Source: Synaphobranchus kaupii (Eukaryota > Chordata > Actinopteri > Anguilliformes > Synaphobranchidae). Taken from it: a stretch of DNA of 64,000 bases. Below the pieces are notes generated by a model. The model saw only the letters and a program-made list of their open reading frames with translations. It did no database searches and was not told the origin of the DNA. Below are positions 51,821 through 63,571 of this stretch, in pieces. The position numbers were made by a program, and so were the translations under genes. Numbering within the stretch: position 1 is the first letter of the stretch; each line of letters opens with the position of its first letter. The stretch spans positions 113,864,367 through 113,928,366 of the forward strand of contig CM056376.1 in assembly GCA_029718625.1 (NCBI GenBank). Direction: 5' to 3'.

Positions 51821-53623
51821 TGTAATGTGGCGTGACGTGTGAGGTAGGAAGAGCCAAACGCAGCAAGGGGATTCATTAAGCCCTAAGGCCACTAAGGTGG
51901 GAAACCCCGCAGATAAAGAAGGGAGACAAGACATAGAACACACATACCAAAGCCACTAACCGGCTCACTGTCACGCGCCAATGAGTAGAAGCGCAAACGC
52001 CAGGTTTCTCAGTAAGAAAACCAAACAAGACGAATGACACAAAGCACTGGGCTCCCATACTTCTACGAGCTAAGTGACTAAAGAGAGCCAGAAATAACAA
52101 ACGCCCTGTCTCAATAACGAGACGCATAAGAACAGGCGAGTAGCACAATGGCACAAACAAAACACACAAACAAACAGTGAAAACTAATACGAATTAGTAT
52201 ATAGGAGGCGAAAGGAACGGAGATCTAACGTTCCATAACAAAAGTGCTTAAGTAATTTTTTGTAGTTTTGAGAAAAAGGCAAAAAACTGCTGCAATTCTA
52301 CGTCAATGAGTATTTATTAACTCTTTCTTTTACAAACACATATCAATGGCTGCTAAATGAAATACAGATCATGTGACTTTGTATTTTGATTACATAATGG
52401 CTAATGATGACTTAGGCAAAAATATTGAAAACTGAGTGGGACTTAGGCATTTATATACATGACTTAGGCAAAAGTCGAGAATCCACTGATGACTTAGGCA
52501 AATGTCAAGTATCTACTGGTACAGAGAAAGTATCAAATTTGACACTTCCTAGGCAGATTTATGCTTCCAAATGGGGTAAGCTGTCAAAATAATGGTGACA
52601 GTGTTGAGGCAAGACGTGCTTCATTGACTGCAAATTATTGAACATAGCATGAAGTGGTTCAGGAAGTGCACAGCGACCTGCAGTGACGAGCATTTTTACA
52701 CTGTTGACGAATGATAAATCAAGTGATTTAGGCAGAAAATCTCAAAATGTCCAAAAAATGACTTAGGCACTTTTGTTATGAGGCTGTCGATATGTAACGA
52801 GGCGAAATGGAACAGAAAACTAACGTTCCAAGGCTACTTTCAGAGACTCGCAGTCACACACAAACATGTCCACAAAATCGTCCAGTCTCATGTACCGAAG
52901 GGCGAACAGAACTACAGTTCTGAACAAAATCGCCAAAAAGCTCCATGTACGAAGACAGGTACAGAAGGACGCACAGGACAGCTGGACCGGAATTACCGGC
53001 TAACAGATTAATGCAAGCTCAATCAAAAATACATGCCCTGCCTCTAAGAATAAATAAAGCCCTAAAGTCAGTATGATAAAACGCCCTGTCTCTTAGTAAA
53101 AAACTACCATACAAATACACACAAAGACTCCTCTAGCTTTCACGGAAGACAGCAGACAGAGAGAGGAGAAAGGGACAGAAAAGGGCACAAGATCTAGGCA
53201 ACAGACAAACAAAGGCAAGACCAGAAAGCGAAGACTGAAACGAGCACACAAAAAAGGAATTCAACCTGAAAGCTCAAAGCACAAAGGCAAGTCCCGCAAA
53301 ACTCCAACAAAGCACAACGGAGCAAAACGGTCTCCTTAAAACCCTAGACCTAATCATACGACTAAACATTAAAAGGGCAAAATAATACCGCACACAAAAA
53401 CAGAGAAAATAACGCCAGACAATACGAAACAATCAATATTGAAGCCCAGAATGAAGGGAACATGGGCTTATATAGCTTACCGGCAAAACACGCACACCTG
53501 TGAGCGCTGACGAGATTTCTCCGCGAAAAGACGAAACGGAGCCAAAACTCCACCAACGGAGCAGCGCCCACATGTGGCGACGGAGGAACACGACCGCAAG
53601 GGAAAAGGTCATAAACCATGACA
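51821..53623. mobile_element. Solo-LTR-like element, TG...CA ends, 5-bp target duplication
   Basis: The stretch begins TGTAATGTGGCGTGACG and ends AAACCATGACA. ATCGG is duplicated at 51816-51820 and 53624-53628. Removing it restores the foldback arm text AGTCTATCGG-ACTACCCTG seen inverted at 46230. TG/CA ends with a 5-bp duplication are the signature of LTR retroelements. There is no internal gag/pol, so it looks like a solo LTR of 1803 bp, about 547 bp of it a nested MITE. Confidence 0.8.
52234..52780. mobile_element. MITE nested in the LTR, with repeated GACTTAGGCA motifs
   Basis: Ends CATAACAAAAGTGCTTAAGT and inverse CATAACAAAAGTGCCTAAGT differ at one base. Inside, GACTTAGGCA or one-base variants occur about six times. 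Flanks carry a 35-40 bp imperfect duplication (GAGGCGAAA...TAACGTTCC), so the target duplication is unclear. Confidence 0.75.
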
Positions 53624-53706
53624 ATCGGACTACCCTGAACGTAGAAAAATGACACTATAGGGGTACCCAGTGCATTGAAGTGACGACAAGGAGTGAGAAC
53701 GTGTTC

Positions 53707-54925
53707 TTCTGTATTGTATGGGCCGATAGTTGGTATGTGGCAAAGGACACCATCATTGGAGATGACACACATGGTGATATTGGTGCCCCTCTGACCTGGC
53801 ACTGTAACAGTGGCCCTCTGCCCAATGATGTTCCTCCCCGCGTCTCCTCACTTTAGAGAGGTTGAAGCCGGCTTCATCCACATAAATGAATATGTAATGT
53901 GCCCCTTCAGCTTCAAGCTCCATTATTTTCTAAGAAAAAAGCTAATTCATGAAGCAAATTATTCCAGTTGCATGGAACTGTATGGTATGACAAGGCATTA
54001 CAATAACACATCCTTACCTGAACATACTGGAGTCTTGCCTCTTTCACAATGTCAGTTTCTTTGGAATGGAACTCTGTACAGCTGCTTCAGTCAATAGTAG
54101 CCAAACTCACACTGTTGATATTTCTAAAGGCTCCCTGATCTGCAATTACTGCTGCCTGGATTTCACGCAGTCTGATCGCATTGTTTGCCACGACCATATC
54201 TACAATGGCAGCCTCCTGTTCAGCACTAAAGATCTTTCCTCTGCCACCAGTGTGTGGTAGTCTGTGGATTCTATAAAGTAAATGCAAAAAGCATGTCAAA
54301 ATTGACATTATGACAGTCACATAAATGGGATTGATGAAACAACTGCATTACTGTAGACAGTTTGTTCTGCCAACAGGGCAATACAGTAAAGCTGAAATAC
54401 ACAGTGGTATGCAGTAACATTGTGACTTACCTATTCTCATTCCAAAAAAGTCTGACAATAGATGCCACAGTGCTCCGACTCAGAATGGGCTGGACCCTTT
54501 GTCCAGCCTCTCTAAAGGACAAGCCATGATTGATGACATGGTCAATAATTGTTGCCCGAATTTCATTTGAAACTTGAGCTGTATTTTCTCCTCTTGCTGC
54601 GGCTCCTCCACCACGTATGCAAACTCCTCTTCCTCTGGGCCTCTGCCATGGCCTCTTACATTACATTACATTACAAGCATTTAGCAGACGCTCTTATCCA
54701 GAGCGACTTACACAACTTCTTATTACATTTATCCATTCATACAGCTGGATATATACTGAAGCAATTCAGGTTAAGTACCTTGCTCAAGGGTACAACAGCA
54801 GTGTCCGGCTGGGAATCGAACCTGCAACCTTTCGGTTACAAGTCCTGTTCCTTAACCATTATACTACACTGCCGCCCATACTGTGCTCTTACTCTCCCTA
54901 CGTGCTTTTGGCCTCTTCGATCCAT
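53707..54925 (-). pseudogene. N-terminal half of mariner-type transposase (outer copy)
   Basis: Minus strand, ATG at 54925. Exon 1 starts [10 protein letters not shown], is split by a SINE, then gives EIRATIIDHVINHGLSFREA and ends at an AATAG/GTAAGT donor. Exon 2 carries AEQEAAIVDMVVANNAIRLR and has lost about 30 bp near the end before CAGTATGTTCAG/GTAAGG. Exon 3 carries the first catalytic block YVDEAGFNLSKVRRRG with a one-base insertion, and stops at the foldback insertion after GVLCHIPTIGPYN. Confidence 0.8.
54659..54877 (-). mobile_element. Full-length tRNA-derived SINE
   Basis: On the minus strand the head GGGCGGCAGTGTAGTATAAT leads to B-box-like GGTTCGATTCCCAG, then CTCTGGATAAGAGCGTCTGC and a TGTAATG-type tail. 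It is longer than the copy at 31500. It inserted in transposase exon 1. Confidence 0.85.
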
Positions 54926-55770
54926 GCTTGCAAATAGCAACACAGAGGTGGCATCTTTTATAGATGTATAAGGACTGATTGCTGATTGAAGAGTTGTGCA
55001 AAGGAGTTTCACACTGGTGCATTAGAGATTCATAATTATGCAAGTAATTTCTATCAGCTGCGAATAGATGTTTTCTTTTTGTTTAACACAGTTAATCCAA
55101 TAAAGTTTTGGGTCTTTCTATGAGATCTGTGTTAACTGTTTTGAAAAAGGGTGTGAAAAATGTGTGAAACCAATGAAAAAGTGTTAACACATTTGCAAAA
55201 GAAGACTTCCGCTGTGCTAAGAAGGTGATGATGAAGATCAAGTTGATCCCAGCTTCATTAAGCGTGTCTTAGCAAACGAGAAAAACTGTAATATTTGGTT
55301 GCATATCCTTTGCATGCCATGACGCAATGTAACGTGTCTGACGTCATGAGGTAATTTCCCCAGTAGACCCATCTCCCTTCTGACGAAGGGTTTCTGATGA
55401 CCAGGTTATTCTTTATCAGCGCTGTTTTTTTTACTAATAAACAACAAGTTGTCATAGTTAACAGAATATCATCTCCTCTTTTCAAGTCCTTTTTTATTGA
55501 ATGGGAACGATTTTACATCCTGTCATTTTTCTTGCCTTATGTATTTATATAGTATTATTGTGAAGAAATATTCAAATTATAACAATACATTCTTAATCTG
55601 AATCCAAACCCTTTTCATGCAATTGGAGGGCTAAGCATAAAAAAACCAGAGCTGGTTAGTTCCAGGCATGGAGGAATCAGTGTTGAATGGAACCTGTGTT
55701 CTCTTAGTTCATAACAGCAAAATAAAACATAATTTAAAAAATGTCAGTCAGCATTACCCCCCCCCCCCCC

Positions 55771-56035
55771 CCTTCCCACCTTATCGGCACAAAGGCAGAC
55801 CCCCTTCCCCCACCCACACATCCTGAATCAGCAGCACTATGAGCTGAGCGAGAACACCCCCCCCCCACACACCCTGAGGCTCTCGCCCTTGGGTACCCTT
55901 AGAGTGGAATGTCCAAAACCGCCATGATGAAATGAAATGGCCCTTCCCACCTTATCGGCACAAAGGTAGACCCCCTTCCCCCACCCACACATCCTGAATC
56001 AGCAGCACTATGAGCTGAGCGAGAACACCACCCCC

Positions 56036-56072
<37 letters not shown>
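55771..56072. repeat. About 92-bp direct duplication plus CA run
   Basis: The block from CCTTCCCACCTTATCGGCAC to GAGCGAGAACACC occurs at 55771 and again at 55942, 171 bp apart and nearly identical. A C run precedes it (55757-55772) and a CA run follows (56039-56070). Confidence 0.88.
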
Positions 56073-56073
<1 letters not shown>

Positions 56074-56839
56074 TACACACCACTTCCTGTACACTGCGAT
56101 TAGCTGGCTTCCTTCCATGTACTTCCCTGTCAGATGATGAAGCTGATAAAAGCGTCTTTCAGAGAACGCTTGATATTCACTGCTAGTTCCACTGGAATTC
56201 CACTGTAAAAAAATGTTTTAATAAAATGCGCATCTGTGAGCCAGGAGTTCACCTGCCAACAAAACTGGAGCAGTTATGCTCTCAATATGACTCCCACAAC
56301 CCCCACATATTCTCTGGAATTGCCCTCTATTGTGAAGTGGGGGACAAATTGGTCAATTAACATAAAAAATTGAAAACCCCGCAAAAATCTGACACTTTTC
56401 CATGATATCAGTCATCAAGAGCACTGTACCAAGGACATTTAATAGAAAACGCTAATCTTTTAAATATGAGCCTTTTACTTTATAATTATCTATAACTAAT
56501 ATATTAAAATAATAAAATGTAATTGTATTTAAGTGTATTGAACTGTATTGTATTTATTTTTGTATTTTATTACTGCCTGTTTACATATTTGTATATCAAT
56601 ACACTAATGACAATGACTGAAACATCTACAATATTGAAAATAGGAAATCTTGTGTAATGGGTAAATGTGAAATCATTTTGCCATGCGATGGAGAAATGGG
56701 CAGATATCCATTGATATGTCATGTGTAGGGCATCTCAGGAACTTCACATTTATTTTTTAAAAACATCACAAAATATTATGGATCACGTTACAAAGGACAA
56801 TATTTAAAATATGTTAAATCAATTTATTAGCCAATTTAT

Positions 56840-57205
56840 TTTCCATCTTTCGGATGAGACGTTAAACCGAGGTCCTGACTCACTGTGGTCATTAAAGATC
56901 CAATGACACATCGTAAAGAGTAGGGGTTTCCCCGGTGTCCTGGCTAAACTCCCAACCCAGGCTCATTCAATAGGCCACCTAATCATCCCCCAGTTTAATT
57001 GGCTAAAAAAATTATTCTCTCCCTCTCCACCTCAGCTGATGTGTGTTGAGCATACTGGCGCAAAATGGCTGCCGTTGCATCACCCAGGTGGGTGCTACAC
57101 ATTGGTGGTGGTAGAGGCGAGTTTCCCCCTCATCATTGTAAAGCGCTTTGAGTATCGAGAAAGGCGCTATATAAATGCCATGCATCATTATTATTATTAT
57201 TATTA
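56840..57205 (+). mobile_element. Dispersed teleost retroposon repeat with ATT tail
   Basis: The text CGGATGAGACGTTAAACCGA, then GCGCAAAATGGCTGCCGTTG and AAAGGCGCTATATAAATGCC, ending in an (ATT)n tail, is a pattern I know from many fish genomes. It is probably a SINE or a LINE 3' end. No coding content. Confidence 0.55.
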
Positions 57206-58529
57206 TCATAAACATAATTTCAGTATATGAGCTGCCCAGCACAGAACATATCATGACAGTATAGCATAATGCCAGGGGACCCACACTTGCTACTGACGTC
57301 CTGTTCCCAGGTTGGGTACACCACAGAGCAAGGTGCTTCCATAAATATCTGGCTGCATAAATGCTCGTATGCAAAAATGTCTGTCTTCGCAGGTTATGCA
57401 CCGGCTCTGTATGTCAGAACTTCACTTGTGGACATCGGAATCATCGTGCTGCCGCATTTTGCACCATGACTCTAGCACATTCTTGCAACAGAGAGAATAT
57501 TGTAGTCACAAGGCGACTGATCGCTTGTAGTAGCATCCCATTTGAAAAGCTTTACGACACTGCAGACCTTGCACAGTAAAATAGACGCACGAGCAAACTA
57601 ATGCTATGCATGCTCTCTTTTCTTCTTGCAGCTCTTTCTTATAAGGAGGGTACTTAACATGCTCGTGCCACCTTTTTACTACTGCCTTGCGTGCGCGCGA
57701 GTAAACCAAGTGATACAGAAAACAAGGTCAAAAGTTAAAATGGTTCTCAACTGTAGCTATGGCTAAACCACAAACATTACTAGTGCAGAGCACTAAAAGG
57801 CAAGCCTGTGGTTATTTTCAGAGGAAAGAGGTGCCAACTGAGAATGTTATACACGGTTACTCTTTTGTTTCTTGTCTGCGTTTTGTCATTTTTGTCACGG
57901 TGCACCTACTTTGGTTTCATACACATAAGAGCTTGTGTATTCGATAGCATAGCACATGGCTGCAGGACTTCAATTAAATATTATAATAAAACATGATTTA
58001 GTTATGTCGTTTAAAGGAGGACTGTCGTTAATTTCAATTGGAATAGCAGGTATTACACAAATAAATAAATCTGATGGTGAATTGTCTTAGTCATTGCAGT
58101 AATTCTCAAATGACAGGTTGTTGTTGCAGGTAACCTATGTTCGTGTGGGAGGCCGCAAAAAAACTACCTTGCTTTTGTTTAGAAACAGTGAGCTAGCATA
58201 CCTTGTTCGCTGATTCATTCTGAAAAATCGGAATTCACAAGCGTTTCTACTTTCCTGTTGGTTTTGCAGAAAGTTGGCTGTTTTCGTTCATATCGCCGCA
58301 TCCGCGCGCCCCCGCGCACGCGTGGCCAGGTTCACGTAGACCTGGCCAGTGGAAAAGAAAATATAGTTACTCACTCATTCTCTTTTGCAGTTTTCCAATC
58401 TTGAAGGAGTGGCTTTCGTGTGTCCTGTTGGATAAATATATATATATCGGTAAGTTATACCTGTACATAGCATAGTAAATAACATTTTGCAAAGCAATTT
58501 CGAAAATCACTTTCGTTAGCAGGTTGAAA
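57206..58529 (+). other. il21 upstream region
   Basis: No gene seen. TGGAAAAG at 58350-58357 resembles an NFAT half-site, and a TATATATATATA stretch lies at 58435-58446. A GTAAGT at 58449 and AG at 58521 could mark a 5'-UTR intron. The promoter is not pinned down. Confidence 0.35.
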
Positions 58530-61500
58530 ATGACTAAACTTACAGTCTGTTGCCTTCTAGTAATTGCATCGAGTATTGCGATATGTGCAGCATTGGACCA
58601 GAACGTGCTTATGCTCAAACAAGTTGGGACGGAACTGTACCACCTGGAGAAAAGTTTGCAGGTAGGTTGTGTTTCTGGACACTTTTTTTTACTTCTGAAC
58701 TCTCTCTCACCATCAAATGAGCTGGGTAGACCAGACATTTAAAATATTGTATTCTTTCTTGTAGCACAAGGGATTGATGCTGCACACGCCTACACACAAT
58801 AACGATGTAAGTATGAACATACCTGCAGTAGGGAACTGCAGTATCTCTTGTATTTGTAATGGTTGGCAAGTATAATATCCAAATGACACACAGTATTGAG
58901 CTGCTGTAATTAAACATTTGCTTGTTTAATATGCTTATGTGGGAGATACAATGGCTTGATAATGTCACTGGTAATAGTTCAGCAATCATGTGTGGTTCAC
59001 ATTAATTAGGCATTTTATAACAATATTTACACAATTTTAAAAAGAGACATAATAAATGCATTGTACAAAATATGTGTGTATAGCACGTGAATAGCATGAT
59101 GACTCAAAAAGCAGCAATATTCAACAAATAACATTCCTTCCGGCACAAAGAAACTAGGTTTACTGGAGTGACTCAGGTATGGCAGTATAACATTTCATAC
59201 TGACCAATAAAGGAGACACTAACAGGAAGTGGTATTATTTCTGAAGATTCTGTACTGACATCTCAAAATGAAAATGAACCCCATGCTGATTTATTTTAGG
59301 ACTTCTTGATGTGTCATTAAATAACGTGTTGGTGGATTAATGTGAGCAATGACTTTACAGATTACACACAAGCAATTTATTTTTTTATAAGCTATGATCT
59401 AATCGGTTATGTCTGTCTTAATTATTTTATATTGCTTTGTATTATGTTACTTACTGGTATCTGTATTGTTCTCTGAAAGACTGAAAATCATTATGTCCGT
59501 GTACATCCGCTTCCTTGTGTGAATAATGGTCGGGGGTAATTTCACTGGTTTCAGTCAACATGCCAGATACATGCCGCAAGCCCCAAACACGCTTGAAAGG
59601 GATAGTTTGCATTTTTTCACAAATCGTACAGAATTGATCAATGGAAACTAAAACGTTTTTAAGTTTGTTGGGGTGATGGGGAAGAACTGAACATCCTTCT
59701 ATCTATGTGATGCAAACTGAAGAAAAGTTTTTGCTTCATCTGGAAAATGCATGATTGCGTGTCAGCAGACGTTGTCCTGCGAGTTGTGTGTAATGTGCTG
59801 AAAACAAAGACGCAAACAGGAGCTCTCTGCGAGACATGCTGAGATAGGGAAGACTTCATGAGCTTGGAAATAATTCTGTTTTAATTTTCATTTGACAAAA
59901 CCTGGAACAGTATTCCTGAAGAGATCAGAGCAGCCATTTTCACAATAGTGATTTTGAGTGTCACACAATTCTTTGTGTTTTAATCCAATGTTGTTGTTTT
60001 AGCCTATTCATCATAATTTCTTTTCATTGTGTTTACTGTTTAAATCTCATTTATAATGCTAAAATGCATTTAATGTGTCTGATGTATGGTATATGGTACA
60101 TTCCAGTTTTACCATACTCTCAATTTGTTTGACATTTGTTTTTGTTGTTAAGTGCTGTTACGGCTTATGGGAACAAGCAAGAACCTGTAGTGCTCCTAGT
60201 TAGTAGACAGGACAGGAAACATTATCAAATTATCCCTGGTACCATGCACAGTAAAAATACCAGTGTAAGTCTAACACTGCTGGTGTACATTTAACACACT
60301 ATGATGTTTATATGAGAACATGGTCTCATATAAGCACCCACAGGTGTTAAATGTACACGACCATTTTTGCTGTAAAGTGAAAGGAAGAGATTGTATTAGA
60401 ATAGAACAGACTAGAATAGCATAGAATATAATAGTCTAGTAGTCCCAAGATGTTGCCATAAAAAGTAGAAAAAAGTTATGTTAGTTCACAATTAAAAAAT
60501 ACAGCACCCCATCTGGGAGAGCTTGGCATTGCTGTCATCAGGAATATTATTTTCACCCTTTACATTGTTTATTTTTTTGTTTTGCCACTAGTGCTGTTCT
60601 TTATCTGCACTGGAGTGCTTCAGGGTGAATGTGAATCGGCTCCAGACCACCAAGAAGAACCTGCAGCGCAAACTCTCCAAGAACCTCATGACTCCGATGA
60701 TTGTGAGTGACTCAGTTATGATATCATGAATCATTTGACCTGTTAGGTTATGTAGGGGTCTGCATTTGGCCTGTTATGCTATGTAGGGATGTCTGCATTT
60801 GGCCTGTTATGCTATGTAGGGATGTCTGCATTTGGCCTGTTATGCTATGTAGGGGTCTGAATTTGGCCTGTGAGGCTATGTAGGGGTCTGCATTTGGCCT
60901 GTTATGCTATGTAGGGATGTCTGCATTTGGCCTGTTATGCTATGTAGGGATGTCTGAATTTGGTCTGTTATGCTATGTAGGGGTCTGAATTTGGCCTGTG
61001 AGGCTATGTAGGAAAGTCTACACCAGGGTTTAAGGTTCCTCATGTTACCATCTCCAACATCACTCTTCAAATCAGCGTTAGCTCTATCCTGTAGCACTGT
61101 GTGTGGCCTGTAGGGTGTAAAATAGTCACTGGCTCTATCCTGTAGCACTGTGTGTGGCCTGTAGGGTGTAAAATAGTCACTGGCTCTATCCTGTAGCACT
61201 GTGTGTGGCCTGTAGGGTGTAAAATAGTCACTGGCTCTATCCTGTAGCACTGTGTGTGGCCTGTAGGGTGTAAAATAGTCATTGGCTCTATCCTGTAGCA
61301 CTGTGTGTGGCCTGTAGGGTGTAAAATAGTCACTGGCTCTATCCTGTAGCACTGTGTGTGGCCTGTAGGGTGTAAAATAGTCACTGGCTCTATCCTGTAG
61401 CACTGTGTGTGGCCTGTAGGGTGTAAAATAGTCATTGGCTCTATCCTGTAGCACTGTGTGTGGCATGTAGGGTGTAAAATAGTCATTGGCTCTCCTGTAG

Positions 61501-63571
61501 TACTGTGTGTGGCCTGTAGTGTGTAAAATAGTCACTGGCTCTCTTGTAGTAGTGCGGCCTGTAGTGTGTAAAATAGTCACTGGCTCTCCTGTAGTACTGT
61601 GTGTGGCCTGTAGGGTGTAAAATAGACCTGATCATGCATATGCAGTGCTTGTATGTGTCCACATGAACTGAATGCAGGTTACTTACCTGTGATTTTATTC
61701 ATATTGTTTAGGTGAACAGCATGAAATTCTGCAGTCTGGAAGAGACACAGGTTAGTTTTTACAGGTGAAACACCTTCATGCTCTGGAATCTGGATAAGCC
61801 CCCCAGCTGAGAGACCAATGACCCCTTGGTAAAAAGGGGGCTGGTGGGGTTTTTTTTTTTTTTTTTTTACAATTGTGAAGACTAAGAATACCCAGATTTT
61901 AACTCAAAGTTAAAGCTAACCTGTTCCTTTTGTAGTTGCCTGTGTGTCTGTGGGTTTTATTTGGTCTGTTGCTGTGCTGTGCTTAATGTATGTGCCTTTA
62001 CAATCTGCAGAAAGCAAGCTGCCCACCCTGTAGCTCCTATCCAAAGAGTGGCAGCGAGCAGTTTGTGCAAGAGCTGCAGTTTCTGCTTCAGAAGGTGAGT
62101 TTCATTATGGACTGCATTTATTTATAGCGCTTTTTCCAGGCTACAAAAAGCACTTTACAATTAATGCCTCTCATTCACCCATTCACACACACACCAACGA
62201 CAAAAGGTGCCAACCAGCTCTTCAGGAGAATTAGGGCTTATGGGTCTTGCTCAATGACACTTCCGACGCTTTTGCCCAGCGGATCAAACCGGCAACTCTC
62301 AGATTACCAGATCACTGTAACTCCTGGGCTAATGTCACCCCCCATTAAACTGCTACCAGAGGCATGAGTCAGTGAGTCAGAGAGCTTGCATGAGTCGATT
62401 CAGCGGTTAGCTCTCATTAGCTCAGCGGGCTAACTGTATCTTCTGTCGTGAGTATTTCTCAAGGGCTGTGGTTTGAATCCCACTAACTCCCACACACACA
62501 CATCGATTACATTTCAATTCCGCCAATTCAGGAAATTAAATGAATTTCGGTAGCCTACACAAATGGAAAAAATTCCATTATGCTCTATGAAGAGTTTTTA
62601 ATTGCCTAAATTCTAATTTGTTTCATAAATTCTAATTTAATTGACCAAAAGTGTGATATACAGTGAGCACCATAATTCATTGGACAATTTTGAATATATA
62701 CAAGGCAAACACACTTCCCCCTTTTGCTCTCCTCCCTCCTGTCTCTCTCCTAAGCCCCGCCCACCAAATGATGTTCCAGTGCACGCGCGGAGACAGGCAG
62801 ACAGGGAGGGGTTTATTCTACGGGGAGGATATTTTGCTTGTAGATAGTTGCCCTGATTGGTAGCTACATAGCTAGCCCTGATTGGTTGATTTTTAGAAGA
62901 CGTGGTTGAGATTTTTTGACAGCCTAATACAGAGCCCACGACACTTACAGAAACCGGATTTTTCCCCAGAACAATTTATTGATAGCTGCTGGAATATAAT
63001 AGTAAATTTAATGATTTCACCAAAATTATATTGAAAAAATCTTGCCTACTGCACCTTTAAGGCTTGTTTGATACGTCAGACCCTTGTTGATGACTTAGAG
63101 CCATTTAGCCAACCATGTGTTCCATACTGTTCCAGTGTAATTTACAGCTCAATCTAGTCCCACCCCCATATTCCATAGAGATCCATTCAAATGCAGAGAG
63201 GTTATAGTATTGCTTGTAGGAGTACCAGAAAAAATTTGATATTGTTGGGTCACAGACATCAGGAAGTCATAGCATGCAAAGGATATGTGACCAGATATTA
63301 AAAAAGATTACTTTATTCTACATTATGTTAAACTGTCCAATATTTTTTGATGCCTGAAAATGGGGGGGACTATGTACAAAGAGTACAGAATCAAAATAAC
63401 AAAAAATGTGTCACTGTCCAATGAATTATGGTGCTCACTGTATGCTCATTTTACATGTGTGTTATGTAAACAGTGTGTGTGTGTGTGTGTGTGTGCGCAG
63501 TTACATTAATGCTGTTAAAAAATCTCTTACAGGCGACAAACAGACTGATGTGGAAGCAGAACACAAGCTAA
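58530..63571 (+). CDS. il21: Interleukin-21
   Basis: IL-21 is a secreted four-helix cytokine made by activated T cells; it signals through IL-21R and the common gamma chain. Exons: 58530-58661, 58765-58806, 60592-60702, 61712-61750, 62011-62094 and 63533-63571, all GT-AG and phase 0, giving 148 residues. A signal peptide (MTKLTVCCLLVIASSIAICA) starts the protein. CSLSALECF (exon 3) and SCPPCSSY (exon 5) match the paired-cysteine pattern of IL-21 (C-x6-C and CPxC), and EQFVQELQFLLQK matches helix D. The sister cytokine IL-2 lacks the CPxC motif. Position next to cetn4/bbs12 agrees. In phase the last exon ends ATNRLMWKQNTS then TAA; another frame stays open to 63603. Exon 1 uses ATG 58530. Confidence 0.9.
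60739..61015. repeat. 33-bp minisatellite in il21 intron 3
   Basis: About 8 units of 31-33 bp containing CCTGTTATGCTATGTAGGG followed by a CTGCATTTGG-type ending. It begins 37 bp after exon 3. Confidence 0.9.
61078..61625. repeat. 51-bp minisatellite in il21 intron 3, about 11 copies
   Basis: Units contain GGCTCTATCCTGTAGCACTG, then GTGTGGCCTGTAGGGTGTAA and AATAGTC. The last three units lack AT in CTCTATCC and resemble the 37.6-kb array, which is the same family. Confidence 0.93.
62661..63440. mobile_element. Tc1-like element in il21 intron 5
   Basis: Ends CAGTGAGCACCATAATTCAT and inverse ATGGTGCTCACTG are flanked by TA. The right half carries one arm of the palindromic core (from about 63060). 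A TTAA-type MITE right end (inverse AGGTGCAGTAGGCAAGATTT, ending at 63057) lies inside. Same end type as 17427-18897. It separates exons 5 and 6. Confidence 0.87.
63473..63495. repeat. (GT)n microsatellite
   Basis: A short GT run about 40 bp before the last il21 exon. Confidence 0.9.

Larger units (their letters stand above)
46124..53706. mobile_element. Foldback element hosting mariner copy A and a solo LTR
   Basis: The left arm (46124-46397) and right arm (51662-51820 plus 53624-53706) are inverted copies. Shared text includes TTCTCACTCC, GTACCCCTA, GGGACCTGGGCGGGACCCTG and TTTAGGGGTTGGGAAAAGGT. The right arm is split by the LTR at 51821-53623 and lacks about 35 bp near its outer end. It interrupts the transposase of the outer mariner element. 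Flanking TTTCGTA/TTCTGTA may be a decayed target duplication. The family is uncertain. Confidence 0.7.
44488..55288 (-). mobile_element. IS630/Tc1/mariner-type element, split by younger insertions
   Basis: Ends CAGTTTTTCTCATTTGCTTG (44488) and inverse CAGTTTTTCTCGTTTGCT (from 55288) are flanked by TA on both sides. On the minus strand the N-terminal half of a transposase lies at 53707-54925 and the C-terminal half at about 45300-46123. Between them a foldback element is inserted at about 46124-53706. SINEs at 45710-46097 and 54659-54877 are further insertions. Removing these leaves a roughly 2.6-kb element related to the copy at 46398-51661. Confidence 0.87.

Noticed and set aside
60876..61580. 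234- and 139-residue minus-strand frames
   Set aside because: The 51-bp minisatellite period is a multiple of three, which keeps frames open; they lie in an il21 intron on the opposite strand.
58530..63571. Naming the cytokine gene il2
   Set aside because: The CPPC motif before helix D, the C-x6-C pair and the position directly next to cetn4 all fit IL-21; IL-2 is expected further right.
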